From Rhodospirillaceae bacterium UBA6608 (GTDB lineage: Bacteria; Pseudomonadota; Alphaproteobacteria; Rhodospirillales_A; Casp-alpha2): a stretch of DNA of 22,573 nucleotides. The notes beneath the pieces are model-generated. The model saw only the letters and a program-made list of their open reading frames with translations, was not told the DNA's origin and searched no databases. Of this stretch, positions 13,866-21,320 are shown piece by piece. The first letter of the stretch is position 1; every line of letters starts with the position of its first letter. A program made the translations under genes and the position numbers. The stretch is taken from the NCBI GenBank assembly GCA_002433335.1, contig DJHY01000010.1, forward strand, positions 4,982-27,554, in the 5' to 3' direction.

Positions 13866-15414
13866 CTCCGTGCCCGGGCATAAGGATCACGCCCAGCGCG
13901 GCGTTCTTGCCGCTGGTCAGTAGCGGCAACCCGGCCAGGGGGGCGATCACCAGTTTCTGCGGCGCGTCCGCGGGGATGCCCGCATTCAACAGGGTATTGG
14001 CCCCGCTGATGGCGTCGGGACGGTTGTTGCGGGCGGCGTCGGCGGACCAGACCACCAGGCATTGGCCGTCGACATGGTCCTTGCCCAGGGGCGGGATCAC
14101 ATCCGAATGCTTCAGGCTGATGACCCGGGCTTCGGGCAGGGCGGCGCGCAGGTTGCCGGGCAACGGGTCCGGATGCCAATAGGCGACGACTGTCCCGCCT
14201 TTGAAGCCCAGGCCCCTTATCTCATCGGCCAGTTCACTGTAGGGGATGTGATGCTGGCAACGCCCGCAGATCAGCGGCTCAAAAAAGTACTTCGCGATCA
14301 TGCCGACCGGCCCCGCGATCAGGGCCAGGGCGACCACGGCGGCGTAAATGCCTTGGCGTCGCGGTGTGATTCCCGCGGCCTCGGCCCGCGCCAGGACCCA
14401 GAGCGGGAACGGCAGCAGAGCCACCATGTAATGGGTGCGGATACGGAAATCCGGCAACAGCAATGCGCCGATCGCGGTTCCTGCCAGGATCAGCACCATC
14501 TGCCAGCCGATAACCCGAACCATCGGATCGGGGGCGTCTCGGTCGGCGGGGCGGCGGCGGAAAGCCTGGGGAAAACAGGCCAGGGCGATGATCCAGAACG
14601 GGGCCAGGAAGCCGATCGCCGCCTTGGCACCATGGCCCAGGCCCTTTAAGGACAGCCCGGCCTTGGCCGTGGCGCTATCGCCCGCCTGCGCGCTCAGCAC
14701 GTCCAGGCGCTCGACCAGCCATAGATAATGCGGGGCCATGACCAGGGCCGCGACGGCCAGGGTGATCAGAAGGCGTGGCGACAGCAGGCGTCGCCGCAGC
14801 GTCCGATCAGTCAGTGCCGCCATGACCAGGGCGATCAGGAAAATCCAGAACGCATATTTGGCGATCCCGCCCATGCCGATGGCCAGGCCGAGCAGGGCGT
14901 AATCGACGATCTTGCCGTTTTCGTCGTCGCGTAGGCGCAGAAAGACCCAAAGCACGAAGGCGTAGAGGAAGCCGACCAGCACCGTGTGGCTGAACCCGGT
15001 CACGACTTCCCAAGCGATGTAATAGAACAGGACCGGCGACAGGCCCGCCAGCGCGGCCAGACGCGGATCGCGGACCACGCGCAGGGCCGCCCGCCACAGC
15101 AGCAGGTACATCCCGGCCAAAAGGGTGAATTTGACGATGTTTACGGCCCAAAGGGTCGGGCCGGTGATCTCGGCGACCGCCGTGACCAGCCAGGTATAGA
15201 GCGGCGGATTGCGGACCTGATAACCCCAGGCGAAGAATTGGGAAAAGATCAGCTGTTCGCCGTCGTCGCCGCCGGTGCCGGGGAACAAACCGCCCCGGAT
15301 CAGCAACAAGGCCGTCATCACGGCCAAGATCACGCCCGGCACCCCGGGACGTTCGGTCAGGATCGCGATTAGGCGCGAGGCAAGGCGGCAGAAACGCGGC
15401 GCGCTGTCCGCCAT
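13855..15414 (-). CDS. Family 39-like membrane glycosyltransferase, copy 2
   Basis: The 519-residue protein shares the plan of copy 1: about ten to twelve membrane segments, the acidic loop GGDDGEQ (48-54) followed by PPLYTWL (70-76), FSHTVL (141-146) matching YSHTVL of copy 1, then a CGRC motif (383-386), IPYSELA and GNLRAALPEARVIS. Alignment by eye shows the same motif order at nearly the same residue numbers, so the two are clear but diverged paralogues. It probably moves a sugar from a polyprenyl-phosphate carrier in the periplasm; donor and acceptor are not deducible. It begins 8 bases after the tyrS stop and is likely read from the tyrS promoter. The ribosome site is weak, which again points to coupling. 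Confidence 0.87.
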   Translation of the reverse strand: MADSAPRFCRLASRLIAILTERPGVPGVILAVMTALLLIRGGLFPGTGGDDGEQLIFSQFFAWGYQVRNPPLYTWLVTAVAEITGPTLWAVNIVKFTLLAGMYLLLWRAALRVVRDPRLAALAGLSPVLFYYIAWEVVTGFSHTVLVGFLYAFVLWVFLRLRDDENGKIVDYALLGLAIGMGGIAKYAFWIFLIALVMAALTDRTLRRRLLSPRLLITLAVAALVMAPHYLWLVERLDVLSAQAGDSATAKAGLSLKGLGHGAKAAIGFLAPFWIIALACFPQAFRRRPADRDAPDPMVRVIGWQMVLILAGTAIGALLLPDFRIRTHYMVALLPFPLWVLARAEAAGITPRRQGIYAAVVALALIAGPVGMIAKYFFEPLICGRCQHHIPYSELADEIRGLGFKGGTVVAYWHPDPLPGNLRAALPEARVISLKHSDVIPPLGKDHVDGQCLVVWSADAARNNRPDAISGANTLLNAGIPADAPQKLVIAPLAGLPLLTSGKNAALGVILMPGHGDCR

Positions 15415-15422
15415 CGCCTGGG

Positions 15423-16673
15423 TCAGACCGCCCGCACCAGGGCGTGGCGTTTCTTGCCGGCGGACAGCTTGATGACGCCGTCTTTCAGGTCGCCCGCGCC
15501 GACGGTGGCGGTTTCGCTTTCGATCTTGTCGTCGTTGATCCGGCCGCCGCCGCCCTTGATCAAGCGTCGGGCTTCGCCGTTCGAGGCCGCCAAACCGGTT
15601 TCGCGGAACAGCTCATACGCGGGAATGCCGTCGTTCAGGCGCTGGGCCGGAACCTCGATGGTCGGAAGGTCATCGCCCAGGGCTCCTTGCTCGAACGTCT
15701 TGCGCGCGGTTTCGGCGGCGCTTTCGGCGGCTTCGTCGCCATGGCACAGGCGCGTCACCTCGGTCGCCAGGATCTTCTTGGCCTCGTTCATTTCGGCCCC
15801 TTCCAGGGCTTCCAGGCGGGCCACTTCGTCCAGCGGGAGATCGGTGAACAGGCGCAGGAACTTGCCCACGTCGGCGTCCTCGGCGTTGCGCCAGTACTGC
15901 CAGTAATCGTAGGGGCTGAGCATGTCTTCGTTCAGCCAAACGGCACCGGCGGCGGTCTTGCCCATCTTGGCGCCCGACGCGGTAGTCAGAAGCGGCGTGG
16001 TCAGGCCATAGAGGCCTTTGTTGTCGATCCGGCGGGCCAGTTCGACGCCGTTGATGATGTTGCCCCACTGATCCGAGCCACCCATCTGAAGCATGCAGCC
16101 GTTGCGGCGCGAAAGCTCCAGGAAGTCATAGGCCTGAAGGATCATGTAGTTGAATTCGAGGAACGTCAGGGGCTGTTCCCGGTCCAGCCGCAGCTTGACG
16201 GAATCAAAGGTCAGCATGCGGTTGATCGAGAAATGGCGGCCCACGTCGCGCAGGAATTCGATGTAGTTCAGCTTGTCCAGCCAGTCGGCGTTGTTGACCA
16301 TCACGGCGTCGGTCGGGCCGTCCCCGAATTTCAGGAACTTACCGAACACCTGGCGGATACCGGCCATGTTGGCGGCGATGTCTTCGTCCGTCAGGGCCTT
16401 GCGCATTTCGTCCTTGCCGGACGGGTCGCCGACCTTGGTCGTGCCGCCGCCCATCAGGACGATCGGCTTGTGTCCCGATTTCTGCAACAGGCGCAGGGTC
16501 ATGATCGACATCATATGCCCGGCGTGCAACGACGGCGCGGTGCAGTCGAATCCGATATAGGCGGTGATGATTTTTTCCGACGCAAGGGCGTCCAGCGCCT
16601 CCATATCCGTGCACTGGTGGATGAAGCCGCGCGCCTGGGCGTCGATCAGGAACTGGGATTTTAGCTTGGTCAT
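15423..16673 (-). CDS. tyrS: Tyrosyl-tRNA synthetase
   Basis: This class I synthetase (416 residues) charges tRNA-Tyr in the cytoplasm. The ATP-binding HIGH-type motif is HAGH at residues 50-53 ([12 protein letters not shown]) and the KMSKS-type loop is KMGKT at 236-240. The tyrosine pocket region GGSDQWGNI at about 198-206 is intact, and the C-terminal S4-like RNA-binding domain includes [21 protein letters not shown] chose the ATG at 16673 (MTKLKSQFL) because homology-like sequence starts there; the frame remains open up to 16766, but that part overlaps the promoter region shared with anmK. The downstream partner is the second glycosyltransferase. Nothing in the leader resembles a T-box. 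Confidence 0.97.
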   Translation of the reverse strand: MTKLKSQFLIDAQARGFIHQCTDMEALDALASEKIITAYIGFDCTAPSLHAGHMMSIMTLRLLQKSGHKPIVLMGGGTTKVGDPSGKDEMRKALTDEDIAANMAGIRQVFGKFLKFGDGPTDAVMVNNADWLDKLNYIEFLRDVGRHFSINRMLTFDSVKLRLDREQPLTFLEFNYMILQAYDFLELSRRNGCMLQMGGSDQWGNIINGVELARRIDNKGLYGLTTPLLTTASGAKMGKTAAGAVWLNEDMLSPYDYWQYWRNAEDADVGKFLRLFTDLPLDEVARLEALEGAEMNEAKKILATEVTRLCHGDEAAESAAETARKTFEQGALGDDLPTIEVPAQRLNDGIPAYELFRETGLAASNGEARRLIKGGGGRINDDKIESETATVGAGDLKDGVIKLSAGKKRHALVRAV

Positions 16674-16740
16674 GGCGGCTTTTACCCCGGTCTGGGCCTT
16701 TTGGGCAATGGTCCATGGATGCATGTCGGCCATTCGGCCC

Positions 16741-16769
16741 TTGCAGGCCCGGGGGCGGGTGGACACAAT
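16741..16769 (+). promoter_or_regulatory. Candidate anmK promoter
   Basis: TTGCAG (16741-16746) and CACAAT (16764-16769) with a 17-base spacer lie 26 bases before the anmK ATG, inside the 122-base region between divergent tyrS and anmK. The -10 matches at four of six bases. No comparably good pair was seen for tyrS on the opposite strand. Confidence 0.35.
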
Positions 16770-16795
16770 CGCGCGCGACCAAGCCGGGAGAGCCT

Positions 16796-17902
16796 ATGCC
16801 TGAACAATCCTTTCTTGCCGTCGGCCTGATGAGCGGGACCTCGATGGACGGCATCGATGCCGCGATCATCGAAACGGACGGCGAAACCGTATCCTGGCGG
16901 GGGCCGTCCCTGACCCACCCTTATGACGACGACTTCCGCCGCGATCTGCGCGCTGCCCTGGGCCATGATCCGTTGATCCGGGTGCCGGAAAACGACCTGA
17001 TCGGCCGGCTGACCGAACGCCATGCCGAGGCGGTCAAGGCGGTCCTGGCCGAGGCCGGGAAAACGCCGGATCAGGTCCGCGTTGTCGGTTTTCACGGGCA
17101 TACCGTGCTGCACCGCCCGGATATGGGTGTGACGCGGCAGATCGGCGACAGCGCCCGGCTGGCGGAATTGACCGGCATCGACGTGGTCGGCGACATGCGC
17201 CTCAACGACGTCGCGGCCGGCGGCGAGGGCGCTCCTCTGGCGCCGGTCTATCACCGGGCCCTGGCGGCGGGATTGGAAAAGCCGCTGGCGGTGCTCAATC
17301 TGGGCGGCGTCGGCAACGTCACCTGGATCGGTTCCGGCGAGACGCCGGGCGACCTGCTGGCCTTCGATACGGGGCCAGGCAATGCTTTGCTGGACGATTG
17401 GATGATGGAAAAGACCGGCCAGGCGATGGACCGGGACGGGGCCTTGGCGGCGGAAGGAACGGTCGACCGGCTGTCGCTGTCGATGTTGATGGATAACGCC
17501 TATTTCGACATGCCGCCGCCCAAGTCCCTGGATCGGGACGATTTCGGCATGGCTCCGGTCACGGGGCTGTCGGCGGCGAACGGGGCCGCGACCCTGGCGG
17601 CGTTCACCGTCGCCAGCGTGGCCCGGGCGGCGCAGTTCTTCCCCGCGCCTGCGAAACGCTGGCTGATCACCGGCGGCGGACGGTGCAATCCGGTCATCAT
17701 GGAAGGGCTGCGCAAGGCGCTGGAATGCCCGGTCGAGGCGGTCGAGGCCGCGGGCTGGCAAGGCGATGCCCTGGAAGCCCAGGCCTTCGCCTTCCTCGCC
17801 GTCCGCGCCTTGAACGGGCTGGCATTGAGTTATCCGGGAACGACGGGCGTGGGCGAGCCGCTCTCCGGCGGGCGGCTCTATCCGGTCACGCAGACAGCCT
17901 AA
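16796..17902 (+). CDS. anmK: Anhydro-N-acetylmuramic acid kinase
   Basis: AnmK phosphorylates and opens 1,6-anhydro-MurNAc released from the cell wall, giving MurNAc-6-phosphate for recycling. The 368-residue protein has the N-terminal nucleotide-binding signature GLMSGTSMDGIDAAI (10-24), GFHGHTVLHRP (98-108), LNLGGVGNVTWIG (167-179) and FDTGPGNALLDDW (190-202), the last carrying the family's catalytic Asp region. A C-terminal WLITGGGRCNPVIM block completes the ASKHA fold. GGGAG lies a few bases ahead of ATG 16796, which decides the start against an upstream in-frame ATG at 16715. No other recycling genes (murQ, nagZ) are in the window. It converges with the hydrolase gene, leaving 15 bases between stops. 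Confidence 0.97.
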   Translation: MPEQSFLAVGLMSGTSMDGIDAAIIETDGETVSWRGPSLTHPYDDDFRRDLRAALGHDPLIRVPENDLIGRLTERHAEAVKAVLAEAGKTPDQVRVVGFHGHTVLHRPDMGVTRQIGDSARLAELTGIDVVGDMRLNDVAAGGEGAPLAPVYHRALAAGLEKPLAVLNLGGVGNVTWIGSGETPGDLLAFDTGPGNALLDDWMMEKTGQAMDRDGALAAEGTVDRLSLSMLMDNAYFDMPPPKSLDRDDFGMAPVTGLSAANGAATLAAFTVASVARAAQFFPAPAKRWLITGGGRCNPVIMEGLRKALECPVEAVEAAGWQGDALEAQAFAFLAVRALNGLALSYPGTTGVGEPLSGGRLYPVTQTA

Positions 17903-17917
17903 TTTGGGCGGTTTGTC

Positions 17918-18568
17918 TTAAGCCGCTTTCTCGACCAGGCGCTTGTCGAGGTAGTTCTCGACGTGGCCGATCAGCTTTTCCAGGTGTTCCGAGAAATAGT
18001 GGTCGCATTTGTCGACGGTGCGGTAATCGATCTCGATGTTTTTCTGCGCCGAGAGCTTTTCGACCAGTTTGTCGACCGAGGCCACGGGAACGACTTCGTC
18101 GGCCTTGCCGTGGACCATCAGGCCCGACGCCGGGCAGGGGGCCAGGAACGAGAAATCGTAGACCGAAGCGGGCGGTGCCGCCGAGATGAAGCCGGAAATT
18201 TCCGGGCGGCGCATCATCAGCTGCATGGCGACCCAGGCGCCGAACGAGAAACCGGCGATCCAGCAGGTCTGGGCATTGGGGTTGTGACCCTGCATCCAGT
18301 CCAGCGCCGTCGCCGCGTCGCTCAATTCACCCTGGCCGTTGTCGAACTTGCCCTGGGACCGTCCGACGCCACGGAAATTGAAGCGCAGGGTCGAAAACCC
18401 GCGTTTCACGAACGACTGGTACATGGCGTAGACGACCCGGTTGTTCATGGTGCCGCCGTATTCCGGATGGGGGTGCAGCAGCAGGGCGATCGGCGCATTC
18501 GGGTCTTTGGCGTGGTGATAACGGCCTTCGATGCGGCCTTCAGGGCCATTGAAAATGACTTCTGGCAT
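17918..18568 (-). CDS. COG2945-like alpha/beta hydrolase
   Basis: The 216-residue cytoplasmic protein has an alpha/beta-hydrolase core. HPHPEYGGTMNN (32-43) forms the oxyanion region and FNFRGVGRSQG (63-73) a conserved loop. The nucleophile elbow GFSFG has Ser108; the likely acid is Asp157 in HGKADEVV and the likely base His190 in CDHYF. This compact layout matches the family annotated as predicted hydrolases of COG2945, related to dienelactone hydrolases. The natural substrate is not known. The ATG at 18568 has an AAGGA about twelve bases upstream. It is transcribed divergently from cysE across a 214-base region. Confidence 0.88.
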   Translation of the reverse strand: MPEVIFNGPEGRIEGRYHHAKDPNAPIALLLHPHPEYGGTMNNRVVYAMYQSFVKRGFSTLRFNFRGVGRSQGKFDNGQGELSDAATALDWMQGHNPNAQTCWIAGFSFGAWVAMQLMMRRPEISGFISAAPPASVYDFSFLAPCPASGLMVHGKADEVVPVASVDKLVEKLSAQKNIEIDYRTVDKCDHYFSEHLEKLIGHVENYLDKRLVEKAA

Positions 18569-18660
18569 GGGGGCAAAACGTCCTTGAAACGGGTTCTGTC
18601 GGCTAATATCCGAGCATCTTGGTCTGGCTTAATATTCGCGCGGCCTTATGTGTTCCGCTA
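18569..18660 (-). promoter_or_regulatory. Hydrolase-side half of the divergent region, with direct repeats
   Basis: The hydrolase start side holds two near-identical elements in the same orientation, GGCTAATAT (18601-18609) and GGCTTAATAT (18626-18635), 25 bases apart. On the minus strand a weak -35 TTAAGC (18627-18632) and -10 TATTAG (18603-18608) fall inside these repeats. This stretch is markedly more AT-rich than its surroundings. Confidence 0.25.
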
Positions 18661-18673
18661 ATTTCCCGGAAAT
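18661..18673. promoter_or_regulatory. Perfect 13-base operator-like dyad, site 1
   Basis: ATTTCC-C-GGAAAT is a perfect 6-1-6 inverted repeat that ends two bases before the -35 hexamer of the cysE promoter. That position suits a regulator touching RNA polymerase or blocking it. The protein is not known; IscR encoded downstream is one possibility, although I do not recognise this as its known site. Confidence 0.45.
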
Positions 18674-18675
18674 AC

Positions 18676-18704
18676 TTGATCGGGTTAGTAGGGCATCTTA
18701 TATT
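18676..18704 (+). promoter_or_regulatory. Candidate cysE (and iscR operon) promoter
   Basis: TTGATC (18676-18681) and TATATT (18699-18704) have the ideal 17-base spacing, with four and five of six consensus matches. This is the best sigma70-type promoter in the window. A transcript would start near 18711 and have about 70 leader bases rich in inverted repeats before the cysE ATG. Confidence 0.6.
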
Positions 18705-18713
18705 CCGGGTAAT
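18701..18713. promoter_or_regulatory. Operator-like site 2, related to site 1
   Basis: Read on the minus strand this is ATTACCCGGAATA, matching the ATTTCCCGGAAAT of site 1 at ten of thirteen positions and sharing the core CCCGGAA. Its centre is 40 bases from that of site 1, about four helical turns, and it overlaps the -10 element. Confidence 0.35.
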
Positions 18714-18717
18714 GATG

Positions 18718-18732
18718 CCTGGGCAGCCCAGG
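18718..18732. repeat. Perfect 7-1-7 dyad in the cysE leader
   Basis: CCTGGGC-A-GCCCAGG is a perfect inverted repeat just downstream of the predicted transcription start. Overlapping it, GGCATC (18692-18697) and GATGCC (18714-18719) form a further six-base inverted pair. The one-base centre favours a protein site; as RNA it would need a three-base loop. Confidence 0.55.
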
Positions 18733-18748
18733 GGCGCGCAGGCGCGCC
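18733..18748. repeat. Perfect 7-2-7 GC-only dyad in the cysE leader
   Basis: GGCGCGC-AG-GCGCGCC abuts the previous dyad with no gap and ends 34 bases before the cysE ATG. The stem is entirely G and C, so the mRNA leader could be strongly structured here. No T-run follows, so it is not a standard terminator. Confidence 0.55.
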
Positions 18749-18782
18749 TTGCGGAAAGCCTCGATAACATAGTGTGAAGCCG

Positions 18783-19514
18783 ATGTTTTTCAAGAATATT
18801 CAAGAAGATATCAAAGCGTTCCAGGAACGCGATCCCGCCGCCAAGGGCGCGCTGGCGATCATTTTCACCTATCCGGGATTCCATGCGGTCGTCTGGCATC
18901 GGGTCGCCCACTGGCTGTGGACCCATAATTTCTTTTTCCTGGCGCGGCTTGTGTCCAACCTGTCGCGTTGGGTGACGCTGATCGAGATCCACCCCGGGGC
19001 CGAAATCGGCCAGCGCTTGGTCATCGACCACGGCGGCGGTGTGGTGATCGGCGAAACGGCGGTACTCGGTAACGATATTACGATTTATCACCAGGTAACC
19101 CTGGGCGGTGTTGCGCCGTCCGTTGATTCGGACAGCCAGCGCGGCCAGAAGCGCCACCCCACGGTCGAAGACGGCGTGATCATCGGCTGCGGCGCTGCGG
19201 TGTTGGGTCCGATCACCGTCGGCCGAGAATCCCGCGTCGGCGCCAATGCGGTGGTGACCAAGGATGTGCCCCCGGGCGTGACCGCGGTCGGCAACCCGGC
19301 GCAGGTCGTGCTGCCCAAGGACAAATCCCGGGCCAAGGCGTTCCAGGCTTACGGCACGCCGACCGACGGGCAGGATCCGGTCATGCAGACGATCGAGAAC
19401 CTGCGCTCGCAGATCAACGTGTTGATCGACCGCGTCGGCGAGCTGGAGCGGGAAAAGGCCGCTGTCGAGCATGGTGAAGGCAGCGGGCGGGCGAAAGCCG
19501 CCGGCGAAAAGTAA
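18783..19514 (+). CDS. cysE: Serine O-acetyltransferase
   Basis: CysE transfers acetyl from acetyl-CoA to L-serine, giving O-acetylserine for cysteine synthesis. The 243-residue protein has a short helical N-terminus (FFKNIQEDIKAFQERDPAAKG), then left-handed beta-helix hexapeptide repeats from about residue 65 to 175 with EIHPGAEIG, DHGGGVVIGETA and IYHQVTLGG. The last includes the catalytic His region. AVGNPAQVV closes the helix. The C-terminus adds a likely coiled coil (TIENLRSQINVLIDRVGELEREK), unlike the flexible tail that binds CysK in enteric CysE. ATG 18783 fits the family N-terminus better than GTG 18774. It heads an apparent cysE-iscR-desulfurase-iscS block, placing cysteine supply with sulfur use. 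Confidence 0.95.
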   Translation: MFFKNIQEDIKAFQERDPAAKGALAIIFTYPGFHAVVWHRVAHWLWTHNFFFLARLVSNLSRWVTLIEIHPGAEIGQRLVIDHGGGVVIGETAVLGNDITIYHQVTLGGVAPSVDSDSQRGQKRHPTVEDGVIIGCGAAVLGPITVGRESRVGANAVVTKDVPPGVTAVGNPAQVVLPKDKSRAKAFQAYGTPTDGQDPVMQTIENLRSQINVLIDRVGELEREKAAVEHGEGSGRAKAAGEK

Positions 19515-19591
19515 CCGCCGACCGCGGAGAGGAATTTGTTCGATGCCGACCCTGATGTTGGGTCCGGCGCGACATAAGAAGGAGACGGAAC
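19515..19591 (+). promoter_or_regulatory. cysE-iscR gap with the iscR ribosome site
   Basis: The 77-base gap contains a strong AAGGAG (19579-19584) seven bases before the iscR GTG, which decides that start. I see no convincing promoter hexamers or terminator, so iscR is probably read through from cysE, though an internal promoter cannot be excluded. Confidence 0.4.
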
Positions 19592-20077
19592 GTGAAACTG
19601 AGTACGAAAGGCCGCTACGCCGTCATGGCGATGGTCGATCTCGCTGCGAATGCTTCGGTCAAGCCGGTGGCCCTGGCCGATGTGGCGGACCGTCAGGATA
19701 TCTCGCTTTCCTACCTGGAGCAGCTGTTCGGAAAGCTGCGCAAGGCCGGATTGGTGAAGAGCGTGCGCGGACCGGGCGGCGGTTATCTGCTGGCTTATGG
19801 GGCGTCGGACACCCGCGTGTCGGATATCATCATGGCCGTGGACGAGCCGATCAAGACCACCCGCTGCACGCCGGGCTCACCCCAGGGCTGCCAGTCCGAC
19901 AAGGCGCGCTGCCTGACCCACGATTTATGGGAAGAGCTGGGCAATCAGATTTACCTCTATCTGTCGTCCGTTTCGCTGGAAGACGTGGTCGAAAAGAAGG
20001 TGCTGGGCACCTCCGGCCGTCTTTATCAGCAGGAACAGGACCGCCATGCCGCGACAGGTATTGCGGCGGCGCAGTAA
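19592..20077 (+). CDS. iscR: Rrf2-family Fe-S cluster regulator IscR
   Basis: The 161-residue protein begins with the Rrf2 winged helix (MKLSTKGRYAVMAMVDLA, ISLSYLEQLFGKLRKAGLV, SVRGPGGGYLL). The cluster-binding segment RCTPGSPQGC-x6-C-x2-H supplies Cys92, Cys100, Cys107 and His110, the same ligand types as E. coli IscR (Cys92, 98, 104, His107) but with three extra residues in the loops. It should hold a [2Fe-2S] cluster and repress Fe-S biogenesis genes when clusters are plentiful. It starts at GTG 19592. The desulfurase genes follow within 38 and 44 bases, so autoregulation of the whole block is expected from known iscR operons. Confidence 0.95.
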   Translation: MKLSTKGRYAVMAMVDLAANASVKPVALADVADRQDISLSYLEQLFGKLRKAGLVKSVRGPGGGYLLAYGASDTRVSDIIMAVDEPIKTTRCTPGSPQGCQSDKARCLTHDLWEELGNQIYLYLSSVSLEDVVEKKVLGTSGRLYQQEQDRHAATGIAAAQ

Positions 20078-20115
20078 CGATTGAACTTGAAGTAGAAGGA
20101 TTGGGTGCTGACCCG

Positions 20116-21276
20116 ATGACCGTTTATCTCGACCATAACGCGACCACGCCGGTCCGGCCCGAGGCGGCCGAGGCCGTGGCCGTGGCGTTGACCACGACGG
20201 GCAACCCGTCGTCGGTCCATGGCGCCGGGCGCGCGGCGCGGCGCTTGGTCGACGATGCGCGCGAACGGGTCGCGGCGCTGGTCGGTGCGCGGGCCGAAGA
20301 CGTGATCTTTACCTCGGGCGGGACCGAAGCCAATAACCTGGCCCTGGCCAACGCTCCGCATTTGGGGCCGAAGGGCGGGGCCGCCAGCGGGCCGGTGTTC
20401 GTTTCGGCGGTCGAGCATGTGTCCGTGCTGGACGCGGTCGACAACGCGGTCCGCATCCCCGTCGATGAAGACGGCGTGATCGACTTGGCGGCGCTGGACA
20501 GCATGCTGAAGGACGCCTTGATGGCGGTCGGCGGCGGCGGCGGGCGCGCCCTGGTTTCGGTGATGCTGGCGAATAATGAAACCGGCGTGATCCAGCCGAT
20601 CGACAAGGTCGCGGAATTGGCGGCGGAACATGATGCCGTGGTTCATTGCGACGCGGTTCAGGCGGCCGGCAAGCTGGATATCGATTTCCCGTCCATGGGC
20701 ATCCACATGATGAGCTTGTCCGCGCACAAGATCGGCGGCCCGACCGGCGCCGGCGCCTTGGTCGTTGCTCCCGGGCATAAAGCGACGGCGGCGATCCGCG
20801 GCGGCGGTCAGGAACGCTCGCGCCGCGGCGGTACGGAAAACATCCCCGGCATCGCCGGGTTCGGCCGCGCAGCGGAATTGGCCAAGGCCGATATTGCCCG
20901 CCTGCAGGGAATGGCTGGACTGCGTGACCGGATGGAAGCGGAAATCGCGAAGACCGAGCCGAAGGCCCGAATCTTCGCCAAGGATCGGGCCCGTGTGGCC
21001 ACGACCAGCTGTTTGACCATGCCCGGCGTTTCGTCGGAAACGCAGGTCATGGCGTTCGACCTGCAGAACATCGCGGTCAGCGCGGGAAGTGCCTGTTCGT
21101 CGGGCAAGGTGGCGCCCAGCCATGTTCTGACGGCCATGGGTGCGGACGAAGACGAGATCAAATCGGCCGTTCGGGTCAGCTTGGGCTGGACGACCGAGGA
21201 AAATGACATTGACCAATTCATCGCGGCCTGGAAAGACCTGCACGCCCGTATCGGCGGCGGCTCCATGGCGGCCTGA
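20116..21276 (+). CDS. NifS/IscS-like cysteine desulfurase, first copy
   Basis: This PLP enzyme (386 residues, class V aminotransferase fold) should take sulfur from cysteine. Landmarks are [14 protein letters not shown] at the N-terminus, [13 protein letters not shown] (65-77), His101 (VEHVS), the PLP lysine Lys205 in [27 protein letters not shown], and the persulfide Cys327 in [10 protein letters not shown]. It has no C-terminal extension like the IscU-docking tail of IscS, so it may serve another acceptor. ATG 20116 fits the family start; AAGGA is about 15 bases upstream and a TTG at 20101 is in frame. It is the first of two tandem desulfurase genes after iscR. A housekeeping sulfur donor for tRNA thiolation or an early Fe-S role are both open. 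Confidence 0.93.
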   Translation: MTVYLDHNATTPVRPEAAEAVAVALTTTGNPSSVHGAGRAARRLVDDARERVAALVGARAEDVIFTSGGTEANNLALANAPHLGPKGGAASGPVFVSAVEHVSVLDAVDNAVRIPVDEDGVIDLAALDSMLKDALMAVGGGGGRALVSVMLANNETGVIQPIDKVAELAAEHDAVVHCDAVQAAGKLDIDFPSMGIHMMSLSAHKIGGPTGAGALVVAPGHKATAAIRGGGQERSRRGGTENIPGIAGFGRAAELAKADIARLQGMAGLRDRMEAEIAKTEPKARIFAKDRARVATTSCLTMPGVSSETQVMAFDLQNIAVSAGSACSSGKVAPSHVLTAMGADEDEIKSAVRVSLGWTTEENDIDQFIAAWKDLHARIGGGSMAA

Positions 21277-21320
21277 CATATAACGGACGAAAGACCCCCC
21301 GGAAGGAAAGCGACACAACG

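Noticed and set aside
16700..16740. Short palindromes (CCATGG, ATGCAT, GGCC pairs) between tyrS and anmK, considered as a T-box or operator.
   Set aside because: No T-box antiterminator signature or terminator pair; these six-base or shorter palindromes are expected by chance.
19538..19570. Possible iscR promoter TTGTTC ... ATGTTG.
   Set aside because: Spacing of about 15 bases and a poor -10 match; read-through from the much better cysE promoter is simpler.
19471..20115. A long open frame running across iscR in another frame and joining the first desulfurase, giving a 601-residue reading.
   Set aside because: It is a high-GC shadow of iscR, rich in Arg and Gly. The desulfurase family begins at ATG 20116, and iscR is unmistakable in its own frame with a strong ribosome site.
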